Assembly: GCF_001411555.2 (NCBI RefSeq)
Contig: NC_049916.1
Span: 8,521,889 to 8,585,888, forward strand
DNA length: 64,000 nucleotides
Origin: Juglans regia
Lineage: Eukaryota; Streptophyta; Magnoliopsida; Fagales; Juglandaceae
Direction of reading: 5' to 3'
Shown: positions 10,010 through 22,026 of the stretch, piece by piece
Layout: every line of letters begins with the position of its first letter
Position numbering within the stretch: the first letter of the stretch is position 1
Position numbers and translations under genes: made by a program
The notes under the pieces: model-generated
The model's database searches: none
Told to the model about the DNA's origin: nothing
The model's input: only the letters and a program-made list of their open reading frames with translations

Positions 10010-11252
10010 CCGTTCAGTTCCTTTTCTTTCTTTTTGTTTGTTGCTACTTTCTTTGTTTTTTGTTTGCAGGATAGTGTCATTTCACCATTTCAGTTTTCCA
10101 TCTCTTATGTTTACCGGGCTACCCACGTTACACATCAGGTGTATTCTACCATCTTCAGTTACTCCCCATTCAATTTTTATTTTTAAAAATTGAGAACAAT
10201 GTTTCATTTAAGTTGGGGGTGGTGCAAATTATGCATTTACAAATGCTTGTTGAAACTCTGTGGCACGTTTATATGTGTCATAATTTTTTTTAGCATCACA
10301 TGTACATCCATTCACATGTATACTTATTCGCATGCATCATCATCTTAGTGAATTCAACAAACCCATCTTGATCATTATGCTAAGGTATTCACAGGATTTC
10401 TAATGCACTCATCTAAATTTTGTGGTAAGATGTTGGTTTGACACACGTATCTGGAGAACTCTTTTGCTTAAGTTTTTATTTGTGAGTTTTGGAGAGGATT
10501 GAGAACCAACAAATGCTAGAAATTGTGATAAGCGTTCATTGATTTTTTGAATTCGGCAATTCTTTTGAAAATATCATTGTATGGTTTGTGGTATGATAAT
10601 AGATATTCTTGGGATATGATGAAGGTCAATTTAGGATTAACGTTTGAGTCTTTTAAGCCAACCCTTTGAATTATAGATTTCTAATAGTTAACTTTGAGCC
10701 AAGAAACACATATATCCCTTTTTTCTTCATATACCAACATTATTTATACCTCTCCACATTAGAGTATAACCTATACGCTGATTTTTTCTGCCCTTTTTAC
10801 TTCCAAGTGTGTACTAGATGTGAAATTCTTTTTTTGTAATGAATAAAAAAAAAAAAAAAAGAACACGAGTTATAAGGTGTTCAAGTGAGTGAGCTTCAAA
10901 GGTAAAAATACCAAAGTTGGGTAGAAATAGCAGAATATAAAGGTAAGATGCACGTGTTCACCAAATTGTTGAGCTAAAAAAAAATTATAAATGAAAAAAT
11001 ATAAACAAAAAGAAAAAGATGCATTATTTAGTGATTTGAAAGGTTGAAGAGTATATCTGAGGAATGTGGTTTATTGAGATATTTAATAAGGTTCTTTAGG
11101 TATGTACTTGGAAGTTTTTTAATCATTTTCTTTCATTCTTTTTTTTTCTTTTTTTTTTCTATATAGTCTAACCTAAGCATCATTATAACTTTTTGTTTTA
11201 ACTGTTCTGATCTCAAGTAAGCTTGTGGAAAGAATGGTTCTGAAGAGTAATC
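10010..11252 (+). other. 3' non-coding region of Athila-like element
   Basis: No coding domain was recognised and no envelope-like ORF. It contains a purine-rich AAGTTGGGGGTGG (near 10208), several poly-A and poly-T runs (10846-10860, 11140-11160), and then the truncated 3' LTR. The deletion that removed the start of the 3' LTR ends near 11252. Confidence 0.4.
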
Positions 11253-12162
11253 TATTTTAAAGGGCAACAAATTTGTCTCTAATAAGAATTTCTAAATTCG
11301 AACTCTTGAGCGCGTACTTGGCTTTCAAGTTGAATCCTAAAATTTAGGCAATTTTTTATGTGGGAATCATGAAGACGTTAGGGTTTCTTTCTTACCCTAT
11401 ATAAGCATATCATTATCACAAAATTGAGCACTTTTTTAAGGAATGAGGCACAAATCTAGAGAAAACAAATGCAATTTTAATTTTTAGTTCTTCTATGGAG
11501 ATCGAAATCTTGGGTAAAGCCTAGGACAAAAATTAATTGGTGAAAATATTTTGACTATATTTCAATTCATAGATTAAGTTTTATTGGTTAAGATTCTAGG
11601 ATTCAATTCTTTATTTGTTTTGGATATTATAAGTTTGAGACAATTATATTAAATCTTGCTATGGTTTGATTTTGTTGAGCTATAGGATTATAAATATATG
11701 ATTGTGACTTAAACAAACTTTTCATGCCATTGATGTGATCTTTTGTTGCATTATTGTTTGTGAACATTGTGTCAGTAGATCTGATATTCATTTTTATATA
11801 TAAAAATTGTGGTTTGTAAAATAAGAATAGATTCTAGAACTAAATTTGAGAAAGTACATGAATATAATGTCTTATCTTCCAATTAGGAATTTTGTGCTAT
11901 AATTCTTAATTGTGTATATGGTTTGGATTGAAAAAGTCAGAGTATTGGATCAAGCTGATGGAAGCCCAAAGCTTTACTTGCCTTCTTACCTGTGCCCCAA
12001 TCTCATTTTCATTACGTGCTTTAGGTAGAATTTTCAAATTCTTGTCATATTATAATTTGATCATTTCTTTTAAGCTTGTGTCTTGTTGTGTTTCTTCCGA
12101 CTTCCTGAGGATCGACACCCTGAACTATATTGTAACATCGCGTACTAGTTTGGGCATAATCA
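11253..12162 (+). repeat. 3' LTR of Athila-like element, 5'-truncated
   Basis: It aligns with 6015-6896 of the 5' LTR, with moderate divergence and small indels. It ends ...GGGCATAATCA, a canonical CA end. It retains CTTCCTGAGGATCGACACCC (near 12101-12120), which the 5' copy has lost. Sequence upstream of 11253 has no match in the 5' LTR, so the first part of this LTR is deleted. Confidence 0.65.
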
Positions 12163-14310
12163 TTATGCCACCTAAGAAAAATCTTATTTCATCCAACCAA
12201 CCAATTCGTGCCAAACTAAAGATGGTTTCAACCCTAGTGAAACCCTAAAAATTTGGAATCCAATTGAAACCCCAAAAAATTTGGAGGAAATTGAAACCCT
12301 AAACTGTTACCCAAAACTTGATTTCAAAACACTATTGGATATGATTTTTAACACTGTGTTTAATCACTTGATTAAATCATTTTTACATGTACTTAAATCC
12401 ATGCTATGGCATTATAATTCAACCCTTTAAACCCTGAAAATTTCATTGAATTCAGAAAAATTGAATTTGAGCATTATTATTCAACCCTTTAAACCCTGAA
12501 AATTTCATTGAATTAAGAAAAATTGAATTTGAGCTTAATAGCATCTCAAACACTAACCCAACCCTCTTTAAACCCCAAAATGAAGTCCACTTGTTTAAGG
12601 CCCACGAATTTTGGCCACCTTAATAAAGCTTCTTAAGGAAGTTTCCACCTTCTCAAGACTAACCATCCACTACACATGATAGCTCCAAATAGTCAATTGA
12701 TGTGAGAGGAAAATCCACATCACAACCTCTCTTTTACACTGCAATAGCAACCCATTCCCACTCACTATTTGTATATTTTTGTGACTTAATTACCATCCAT
12801 CAAGGTGTCAGTCATAGCCATACTTAACTCTTCAAAAGTGTTTTAGGTGTGCAGGTCATCATTTCACTTATTTTACCCATTTTCATTTTCGTTCATGAAG
12901 ATAACACATAGAGTCCTCTCTTGGGCAATTTTCTAAGCTTTCTTACCTTCCAATTTCAAAGCCCTTGTAAGTATTATTTCACTAAGACTCATTCATGAAA
13001 TATGTTCTTATTTGAGTCTAGTTTCAGTGGGTATTTTTTTGTTTATTTTCATGAGAATTTGATAGATAAAAAGCTACTTTAACCATGGAAATGTCTGTTT
13101 GGGCGATAAACTGGATAATGTTGTATTTTGGAGTTTTTTACCAAGTTAATGGACAGATCTTGGTCCGAAATTTTTATATAGTATTTTCAACATGTTTATA
13201 TCAATGTTTTTTAAGGATTCATTGCTTTATAAAAAATTTTGATGAAATATCTTCTCAGATCTAGAAACTTAAAAACTGGAAGGAGAAAAATAGTTTATGT
13301 TTTAAGAAAGTTTGGATCTTTTATGATTTAATCTTACTCCAATGGCTTTGATATTTTTATTTGATGATCCTAAGCCTTTGGTCTACATGTTAGGATGTTT
13401 TTTTGAAGATTTTAGTTGTTTATTTGAAAAAAAATTATTTGTGTGCATAGGATACTCGGTTAAGTAACAAATGTGAGGTTTTTGGATAGATCCATGTTTT
13501 AGTTTAATTTTGGCTATGTGATTTTAAGTTTAATGATTGGATCTACTTTAGGAAATATCTTGAAACCATATGATTTTGTCGGTTTGAATATTTCATCATG
13601 GTATGTCTAAGATCATATGTTTGATCAAAGCAAAGTTGAGAAAACAATTCAGTTTTTTACTAAGTGTTGGAACCTAGTATTTCAAGTGAGATTTTGTATT
13701 TTTTGTGACTTTTATGTATTGATTCAAAGCATGATAATTCTTAGGAGTGTGTTATGGGCATGTTAGAAGAAAGTTTTGAATTTTTGAATTTTTGAAGTTC
13801 GTGGATATATTTGTTTTTAAAAGAGTCAAAACCTTGAGATTTAAGGGTTTGTATTTTAGTTAAAAAGTTTGGATCTTTTTACTAGAAAGTTTTGTTTTTA
13901 TGTAAAGTGAATTTTTGTTGGTCTTTTTAAGCATGCTTCTAAGTATAGGATGTATGATCTATGTTGCAATATTTTGATTTAGGTATGACTGTTGAAGTTG
14001 GATAAAATTGCAACAAAAATTAAAGAGAAATGGCCTAAGAAAGTTTCGTCCATGCTGTAATTTTTATGGTTGTGAATTGTTTTAAATTTTTTTGAGTTTA
14101 TATTTGAGTTTAGGACAAAATGTATATGAGAAATGTAAATTTTGGTAATTTTTAGACTTAGAATGTGAAATCCTTAAGTTATGGGTAAAATTATCATTCT
14201 TTTCACATGTAGAGGGTAAAATGATCATTTTACTCTAAGTTAGCATTTTTTATGTCACTAAGTTATTAGTGATAAAGTTTCTAACTTCTAGAATCCCTAC
14301 TTACATGTAA
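12163..14310. other. Non-coding AT-rich DNA
   Basis: No gene or recognisable element apart from the 62-bp duplication at 12411-12534. It contains several CCCTAAA/AACCCT-like words near 12230-12310, too few and irregular to be telomeric. Frames are short and broken. Confidence 0.4.
12411..12534 (+). repeat. 62-bp tandem duplication
   Basis: Two adjacent 62-bp copies, 12411-12472 and 12473-12534, contain TTCAACCCTTTAAACCCTGA and ATTGAATTTGAGC. They differ at about two positions, so the duplication is recent. Confidence 0.9.
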
Positions 14311-14312
14311 GA

Positions 14313-17300
14313 GTGACAGTCGTGGGAAAAAGTATATCTTTAGTGGAAAAAAAAAAATTTCCCACCAATTTGTTTCGTAGAAGACTCGTGGCATATAATA
14401 GGTGGAGAAAGAGTCTTTTTTCACCAAACCACAAATTCATAGGAAAAGTCTTCTTTTTCCCACGACATATGTGGCGGTTAAAACTTTTTTTTCCAGTGGC
14501 AAATAAGGTCTCATCTGGTATAATATGGTGGGAAATAACATCATTCTCCATGGAAAGAGGTTGTGGCAAAAAGTGTTCAGCCAAGACACATCTCCGTGGA
14601 AAAAGTGATCTTTAGTATTTCCGATAAAATACTTTCCTAGAAAATATATATTTTCCACAAAGTATTTTGTTGGAAATGCTTATTTATGAAGAAATTTTAT
14701 CGTGGGAAATAATTACTTCCGGCAAAAAAAAAAAAAACATTTGCCATGAGTTTCATTCGCAACAAATGCTAAGAGATTTTAGAGAAAAAAAACTATCAAA
14801 TAAAAAAAATTTAGACTGAGCAAAAAATAATCATAACAAATGGTCTAATATAGGCTATAATTATTATATCCGAACCAAAGACAGATTATAACTAACCCAA
14901 ACAACTACATTTAATTAAAATTTGTTTATAATTAAACTAACTTTAATTTAATTAATCAATGAAAAAATGCATAAGTTTCCTAAACTAATCCCCATCACAC
15001 AATCCATTGTTCATGCATACATAGCACACTCAACATAATCAAATCTGTCCAATTCTTGGACTGCAAGTTCCTCATGTAAATTCAATTCCATAAACCATTG
15101 CATTTAAGTAAAATCTAACATATTTGCCGCCCATACACATACTCAATTTATCAATTATAAAACTTACTAACATATTTGTTGCCCATCTACATCAATCCAA
15201 CAAAATTACAAATTTCAAAATTTTAATAAGCTTCATTCATGGCTCCACACAATTCCCAACCTTCACATCATTTTTCTTGATTCATTGAAACCAACACATT
15301 CAATGTATAAATTTGCTCATATTATTTAGACACCAACCCCAAACACAATCATAAAAATTTATAAATTTCATTCATGGCTCAAATCAATTCCAACCCAATA
15401 TAACACAACTTGTCTATGTCCAAGTATTCAAATACAAGATCATTTAATCAAGTGTGTTTATTAATCTCAGAGATAGAAAATAGAGGTTATACCAAAACTC
15501 TAGGGGCTAAGAATGTCTCGGATGGTTGGTGGTGAAGCTGCCCGTAGGCTTGAGATAGGAAAAATAGCTGCAAGAAAAAAAACTCTCTTATCATTGTGCC
15601 CTACACCCTAAATCGTAAGAAATGAAAGGTCCAATAATGTTAAGATCTAATAAATTGAAACAATTAATCAAATTCAAATGTATGTTGGAAGATTAATAGA
15701 ATGGCACGAAAATTTGTTGTTGTGGTAGTTCATTAATTCTCAACAAGACAAAGGCAACAATAATTATTTATCACTCCAACAACACAAGTGAAGCCAGTCC
15801 ATTCCATCAACTCCTTTGCAATCCAAATAGGCTATCGCCCAACCAACAAACCAAAAACATATAGCATGCTTGCTGTCCCAAAGGAATTTTAATTCATTTA
15901 TCACTTGAGCTCAACCTAAATCTATTACACAATCCATTGTTCATGCATAATACATTCAATAATATGCTTAAGAATAAAAAAGCTAAAATCTAAAAGTCCA
16001 GATAAACCAAGCTTGAGAATAAAAACATCTCAGAATTAGTACACTATCTGTCACTAGAGGCCACCCAAACAATGCGGACAGCCAGATATATGATGCAAAT
16101 TCTCAACAGACATGTACTAACTTGAGTATGGTTCTAAAAATGAAAAACTTAGTACCAATGATTAATATGTCAAATGTCTGAAAAAGTTGGGTTCCTAAGG
16201 AACTAAAAATGAAAGTAAATAGAGGAACTTATACCACTTAAAAACTTTAAAATTAAAACTCAAGCATTTTTTTACCAACCTTGTGGAAAATGCAAATAAT
16301 TGTGCTTCCACCAAACGAGAAATATCCAAACTGTACAAGACAATAAATTCCAATCAGAAAACCAAGATGATAAACTTCAAACATAGCTTAAAAAAATGGT
16401 GATCAACATGAAAAGGGAGAAGACCCATGAATTATAAGATTGATAGAAGAATGTCACAAAACATGATAACAAAACACCCAAACAATGTGATAATAAACCA
16501 AAAAAAGATTAAAGATAATAATAATAACAAGAATTCTCAAAAGAAATATTAAAAAATAAGCTTTAAATCAAGCTTGAGAATGAAAATCGAATAAAATGTC
16601 ACAAAAGTAAGCCTCCAAGTGAGCTTACTGCATACCCACTTATTGCATACATTAAAAGCTCAATCTGAATTGAAATTGGGAAACACCTGTATCAATTTTA
16701 GATGGTAAGTTTTATTTTATAACAAAACATCATTTTCAAATGCATGTAACCTATTACATATTAAAAGCTAATTGCACTATAGTATATGCTTAAGAATAAA
16801 AAAACTAAAACCAAATGAATTCCACAAATCCAGATTGAACCAGCTCCTACATTAATTATGGTCTAGTTTTATAGCCTAAATGTCCAAACAACAGTTACTG
16901 GAGTGAGGAGATAGGGAAAAACAACTTTTGGTTCTTCCACATGTTCGTGTTATAGCATTAGAAACATCAGAGTTCAGACCCAAATTAAAACTAAAATAGT
17001 CTAGAAAAAGTATAACCAGGTAACATGAACAAACAACAAAAAATCGAAGAGCTTTAAACAAGAGAAAGACCTAAATAAAAATAGGAGAAGATTAAAAACA
17101 AAAAAAAAAACCCAAACATCATCCACACATCCAAACATCAGAAGCAAAGGTAACAACCTCTTGTTATGCCCAACATCATCCACACAGGTTTTTCGATCCA
17201 TAAACAACGAGACGGCAAAAAAAACCCAAATCAGAGATAGATTCACATCCAACCAAGAGAAAATAAACAAAACTATAAAAAACCATACCCAGACCACACC

Positions 17301-18549
17301 GGCACCAAGAACATAGAAGTGGAACCCAGAGATACACCACAACGAGAGGAAGTTTTTCTTTTGAGTCTGAAGTCCAAAATCCCTCTGATGGATACCAAAG
17401 ACCAAGAACCCATAACTTTCCCCTCCAACGCTCCCATCAACCACCCAAAACATTCACGAGAGGGTTTAAAGCCAAAAAAGTCTCTCCGAGAGAGATCAAA
17501 ACGTCTTTAGCTTGCTTGTGAGCATCTAATCCGCTTACAAAAACCTAAAAAAAAAAAACAAAGAGACAAGCTATGAGAATCAGAAGTCCTAGGTGAAGAA
17601 TGAGAGAGAGGTAAGAACCCCTACATGAAGAATGAGAACCCTCTAGCAAGATTTTTGAGAAGTAGGTTGTCGTCCACCATGGAGAGGCGGTTCCTGTCAA
17701 GCCCTAGGAATACATTCGGAAGCCAACAAAAAAAATAGAGAACAAAATCCCAAGAAGCAAAAACTCAAATCAGTACCCTTGGTCCTTAAAGGACCAAATA
17801 ACCCAAATTGACGAACGAAAAAGAAAGAACTAAACTGATACTCGATCAGGGAGGAAAAATGCGGACATCGTGAGTGAGAGAGAGAGAGACAGGCAGACAG
17901 AGAGACACGGAGAGGAAGATAGAGAGTGGAGCCATCACATAAACACAGGGAAAATGATAGAGAGGGAGATATCGGGCAGAGGGGAGGGAAAATCGAAGGA
18001 GAGGAAGACAGAGAGTGGAAGAGAGTCGTCAGGGGGTGGGGGGTTGGTTGCAAAACACAGGGGAAATGAGAGAGAGGGAGATATCGGGCAGAGGGGAGGG
18101 AAAATCGAATTAGGAGACCGCACGAGCAATTTCTCATTTAATATATTTTGACACCTACCTTTTACGGTGATTTAATGTCACCGCAAAAAGATATTAATCT
18201 CGTCACAAAAACTATTAACCCACGAGAGGAAAATATTTCTGATAAGATTATATTCGACGATACAAAGTCACCGCAAAAAACTAATAACCTTGTTGCAAAA
18301 ACTATTTTCCCACGAAAATAAAAATAATTTTGGTAAATTTATTTTCGACGACTTGAAATTACCGAAAAAAATGTTTATTTAGTGGCAAAATTTTTTTTTC
18401 CACAAAGTTTTACTTGCCGGCATGATTTCGTGGCAAAAAGCTTGTCTTTTTTCCCACCGATTGTTTTCGTGTCATCAACACACTATTCACCACGATCATA
18501 TATCGTGGGAAAAGAATTCGTGGCAAAAGCCCTCACATTTGTTGTAGTG
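14313..18549 (-). mobile_element. CACTA-like (CMC/EnSpm) non-autonomous element
   Basis: The right end reads, on the minus strand, CACTACAACAAATGTGAGGG (18549-18530), a classical CACTA terminus. Both ends of the block (14313-14720 and 18150-18545) are packed with alternating GTGGGAAA, TTTCCCAC and GTGGCAAAA words in both orientations, typical of subterminal transposase-binding repeats. The left CACTA motif itself is not recognisable, so that end is degenerate or lost. The interior (14800-18100) has no transposase-like frame. It holds short repeats (ATGCTTAAGAATAAAAAA at 15965 and 16787) and a GA-rich minisatellite. The element is non-autonomous. Confidence 0.6.
17912..18110 (+). repeat. GA-rich minisatellite, two units
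   Basis: Two imperfect units begin near 17912 and 18000. They share GAGGAAGAYAGAGAGTGGA and, further on, GAGAGGGAGATATCGGGCAG followed by AGGGGAGGGAAAATCGAA. The reading frames across it rich in Arg/Glu or Ser/Pro are artefacts of this composition. Confidence 0.8.
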
Positions 18550-18559
18550 ACAGTTTCTT

Positions 18560-20345
18560 GTGCTTCGTGCTTAATCCCTCGTAACTCGATAATCAATCTA
18601 AGTTAGCTTCTAACTTACTGTCAGATTACTATTTATATGTGATAGATAAGAGAACTATTATTTATGTACTTATGTTATCATCTATGCCATGTCACTACAT
18701 GTTTATTTGTTACACATAATATTCTGTCTCAAAATATTTATCTGTTATACGATATATTCTGTCACAAAATATTTATCTATTACGCTAATATATATATTAT
18801 GTCACGTAATGTTATCTATTACATGTTATGTCATATCATGTAATGTTAATCTATTACACTTTATGTCATGTCACATATTGTTTGCTTGTTTCATGTTACG
18901 TCAAATCATTAGTCCTTTCATTTTTTGTCTAATTATGTCTCGAGTATAGTTTATGTATCTTGAAACCAATATTTCCACGTTAGTTAAGTCTATTTATGTT
19001 TATCACGACCCTAAATGTTAGGATAGGGTAATATCCTTGTAGAATTATTGTGTTCACGCTAGAGTGTCTAATCTAGTGTGAAATCTTCTGGGTTGACAAA
19101 GTAAAGTTCAACAGGCTTTGAATGAGGCCTAATTAACTGGTTACCGGAGAGAAGAATGACACTAACACCGATGGTGCCCCCCATACATTTCAATTTCATT
19201 TTATACGTACTTGTGCTGGTGCAGATACCTGACATGAGATATGTACATTATGTGTTCTACAGAGATGCAGATACCTGTGAAATGGCACGTATGTTAATGC
19301 ACTCACAGATAGTGCAGATACCTGTGTTATGATGCAGTAATCGGTATAACACATTGCTCAAGGGGACCCGTGTGGCACCCACATTTTACTTTTATTAATC
19401 ACACTTAATTATTGAACAAAATTTCAAGTTCATATATTTCACATTTATGCTAATGTTATTTAACGTTCAGTTCAGTTCATGTTCAATTTCAATTAGTTCA
19501 CGTTCATTTCAAATTCAATTCATGTTCAATTCACGTTCAGCTTTATGTCATGTTTAAGTTCACGCTAGTTCAATTCTTCTCATGTCAGTTCACGTCATGT
19601 CGAGTTTCAAGTTCAGTCTGTATTCTGTTTAAGTCATGTCAGTTCATGCCATGTTATATGTCGAGTCACGTAATGCTTATTTTTTATTTTCAAGTATACA
19701 TTCATGATTTTATTGTCATGCATGCATATTTAAACTGTATGTTAAGTTTCTTGTTAACTTGCTAATATTTGTAATCAAATCTCATCGTGGTAGTCCTAAG
19801 TACCATTCCCTCCTAAATAGTAAATCATGTGCCAGGATTAGGAGACGTAACAGATGATCGATTGGAGACAGTCGACTTGACAACAACGACACGACACGAA
19901 ACTCATCACTTTGACGCTCTGTTTCCTTGATAGTATTATGGGATCCTTGACCGAGTTGCGCGAGCTATTCGATGGATTAGCTTAGCAGTTACCGTAGTTT
20001 TGCATGTACTTAGGAAGCTTTGTCTCCAATACTAATTATGTTATAGGCCTGTTAGACAAGTACTATAATCTTTTGGATATTAGTTATATTGTGAATTTCA
20101 TAAAGTATGTTTATGTTTTAAAAATATATTACTTATGGTACATAGTATTGCTCAGAGAAAACAATTATACATTGTGAATATTGCATATTGATATTTGCAT
20201 GCTAGGTGCATTGCATCTTTAATTGTCATGAACGGGGACAAGTAACCTTGTGTTGTATGTCCCGATGCTTCATATGTCCGTCTGATCCCAAGCGGAACCT
20301 AGGGGAGTCACAGTGACGGTCACACTTGAAAAGTTTTCAAAGTTT
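18560..20345 (+). mobile_element. Possible degenerate LTR-retrotransposon sequence
   Basis: This non-coding block has repeated ATGTCATGTC-type words (18690-18900) and a TCACGACCCTAAATG motif (18999). A TGCAGATACCTG motif occurs three times (19220, 19266, 19313; spacing 46-47 bp). The tail GGGGACAAGTAACCTTGTGT and GGGGAGTCACAGTG recalls plant Ty3 LTR ends. No coding domains or partner LTR were found. Low confidence. Confidence 0.3.
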
Positions 20346-22023
20346 TCAGTCGTAATTCTGCTATAATATGTCACCTATAAAAGAATGAAGGTGAAGTGTT
20401 GAGTTCAACAACTTAATAAGTGGAAGATCTAGTGCCAATGCCAAGGGTGTGAACAAATGATCAGAATGTAGATATTAATGCACAAATAACATTCATTTGA
20501 TAAAAATGGGCATGCAACAATGAACAAATAGACATTTATTTGTACAAATTATCCTCGATCCAAATAAAAATAATACAAATAATTGCAATAATTATTAATA
20601 GGGAATTGACCATAATCACATGAAGAAAATACCAAATAATACAACATTATTAACAATCTCATTTTTCATTTTTATCTTACCTTATCCCAAATTTTCACAT
20701 TTATCATTATTCACTATTCACAGCATCATGTAACCTGCACGCATGGTTTCCTCCAAGTAAGTTGTGTGCCCTGTACTCCCCTTCATTTTTTAAGATTGTC
20801 CTCTCATATGATTTGGTAGTCTCCTGCCATGGGGTATGCATTCCCTAAAGACTAAATCTACCATTGGATGTATTGCAATGTCCTATAATCAGATTTGGTA
20901 CCAATCTCAAGAATGAAACATATTTAGTTGAATTCTTTCATTATAAAAATTGACCAACATTATCTTCATAATTCCATTAGCTTGTTATAGGGACATGCTT
21001 AAAACAATATCATTTGTGCGAGCATGCGTAACTTAATTAGTGGTGGAAAAAAAATACAAGTTTGCTAATTTTAATCATTTTCAATTAATTGAATAAATAG
21101 TAGACAAATACTAGAATGACAAGTAATTATTAATTAAACATCAAATAAACAAACATTATTTAAACTTTAAGTTGTGAATCCAAAACAAAAGTCGAGATCC
21201 ATAATATAATAACTAATAATGAACAAATAATCCACAAGTTCTTTTATAAGATTAGCACAATTTTCACTTACATTGATCAATAAACTTTAACATTGTTGAA
21301 ATACACTGTACTTTTACTACACTCCTCTTCTTTTTTCTCTTTTCTTTTTTTCTCTTCTTCTTACACTTCTCATTTTTCACTATTTCTCTCATGCGCAGAC
21401 CTATTCTTTCTTTTCCCCAGCCTCTTTCCACAAGTCACCCAATGGTTCTCCCTATTTGTAATGCTAGGCGTAAGTAAGAAGTCTAAAGTCGGTTAAGTAA
21501 AACATTCATAGCCGGGTAAGTAAAGGCTAGTTTAGCCAGTAAAAAGTGAAAAAGTGGGTTAAATTCATCTTCAACCGGCTAGCGATTATAGCTTTTGGAA
21601 TTACTGAGTTACTTCTTTTGCTAGCACTATTGACTCAATAAATAAATAGATGTTATTAAAATAATCAATTTTTTATTAAATCAAAGCCAACTCAATTCCA
21701 TAAACTGAGACGGGTAGTGATAAGGTTACTATCTATTTATTACTTAGATTTCATTGGAAGCTTTTTATTTTTTTATTATTTTCTTTTAAGTATTTTTTAA
21801 CATTCTTAATCATTAAGAAAAATTAAAAAAAATATATAATTTTACTAATAGTCACTTTCTTAACCATTAAGTAAAATAAAAATTAAAAAAAAATCAACTA
21901 CAAAATGAGTAGTATATAAATAATAGGATGGTAGTAACCTTATCAGTTTCCCACTTAGAGCCCCAAATTTCTCTTTGACTCTTTTTTTTTTTTTTCATTT
22001 CCACAAAAGGGGACTTGCAAACA
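20346..22023. other. Intergenic AT-rich DNA
   Basis: No gene recognised. It contains a pyrimidine-rich stretch at 21320-21430 and AAATTAAAAAA-type low-complexity DNA near 21790-21900. Short frames here lack any recognisable domain. Confidence 0.4.
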
Positions 22024-22026
22024 TTA

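Larger units (their letters stand above)
5575..12162 (+). mobile_element. Athila-like Ty3 retrotransposon, internally deleted
   Basis: Two related LTR copies (5575-6896 and 11253-12162) flank gag and protease remnants and an integrase tail, in plus orientation. The possible target duplication is TCATG (5570-5574) against TTATG (12163-12167), with one mismatch. A primer-binding-like sequence follows the 5' LTR. The reverse transcriptase, RNase H and integrase core are missing, and the first roughly 440 bp of the 3' LTR are also gone. The Athila assignment rests on the gag and protease style, the DLGAS protease motif and the integrase C-terminal tail ending FKVNGQRLK. Confidence 0.75.

Noticed and set aside
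12230..12560. AACCCT/CCCTAAA words suggesting an interstitial telomeric repeat
   Set aside because: Only isolated, irregular words; no tandem run of the plant telomere unit.
17697..18151. Overlapping frames of 93-146 codons on both strands
   Set aside because: Caused by the GA-rich minisatellite in the CACTA-like element; no domain and both strands open.
18689..18949. Hydrophobic 86-codon frame resembling a membrane protein
   Set aside because: Made of ATGTCATGTC-type repeats; composition artefact.
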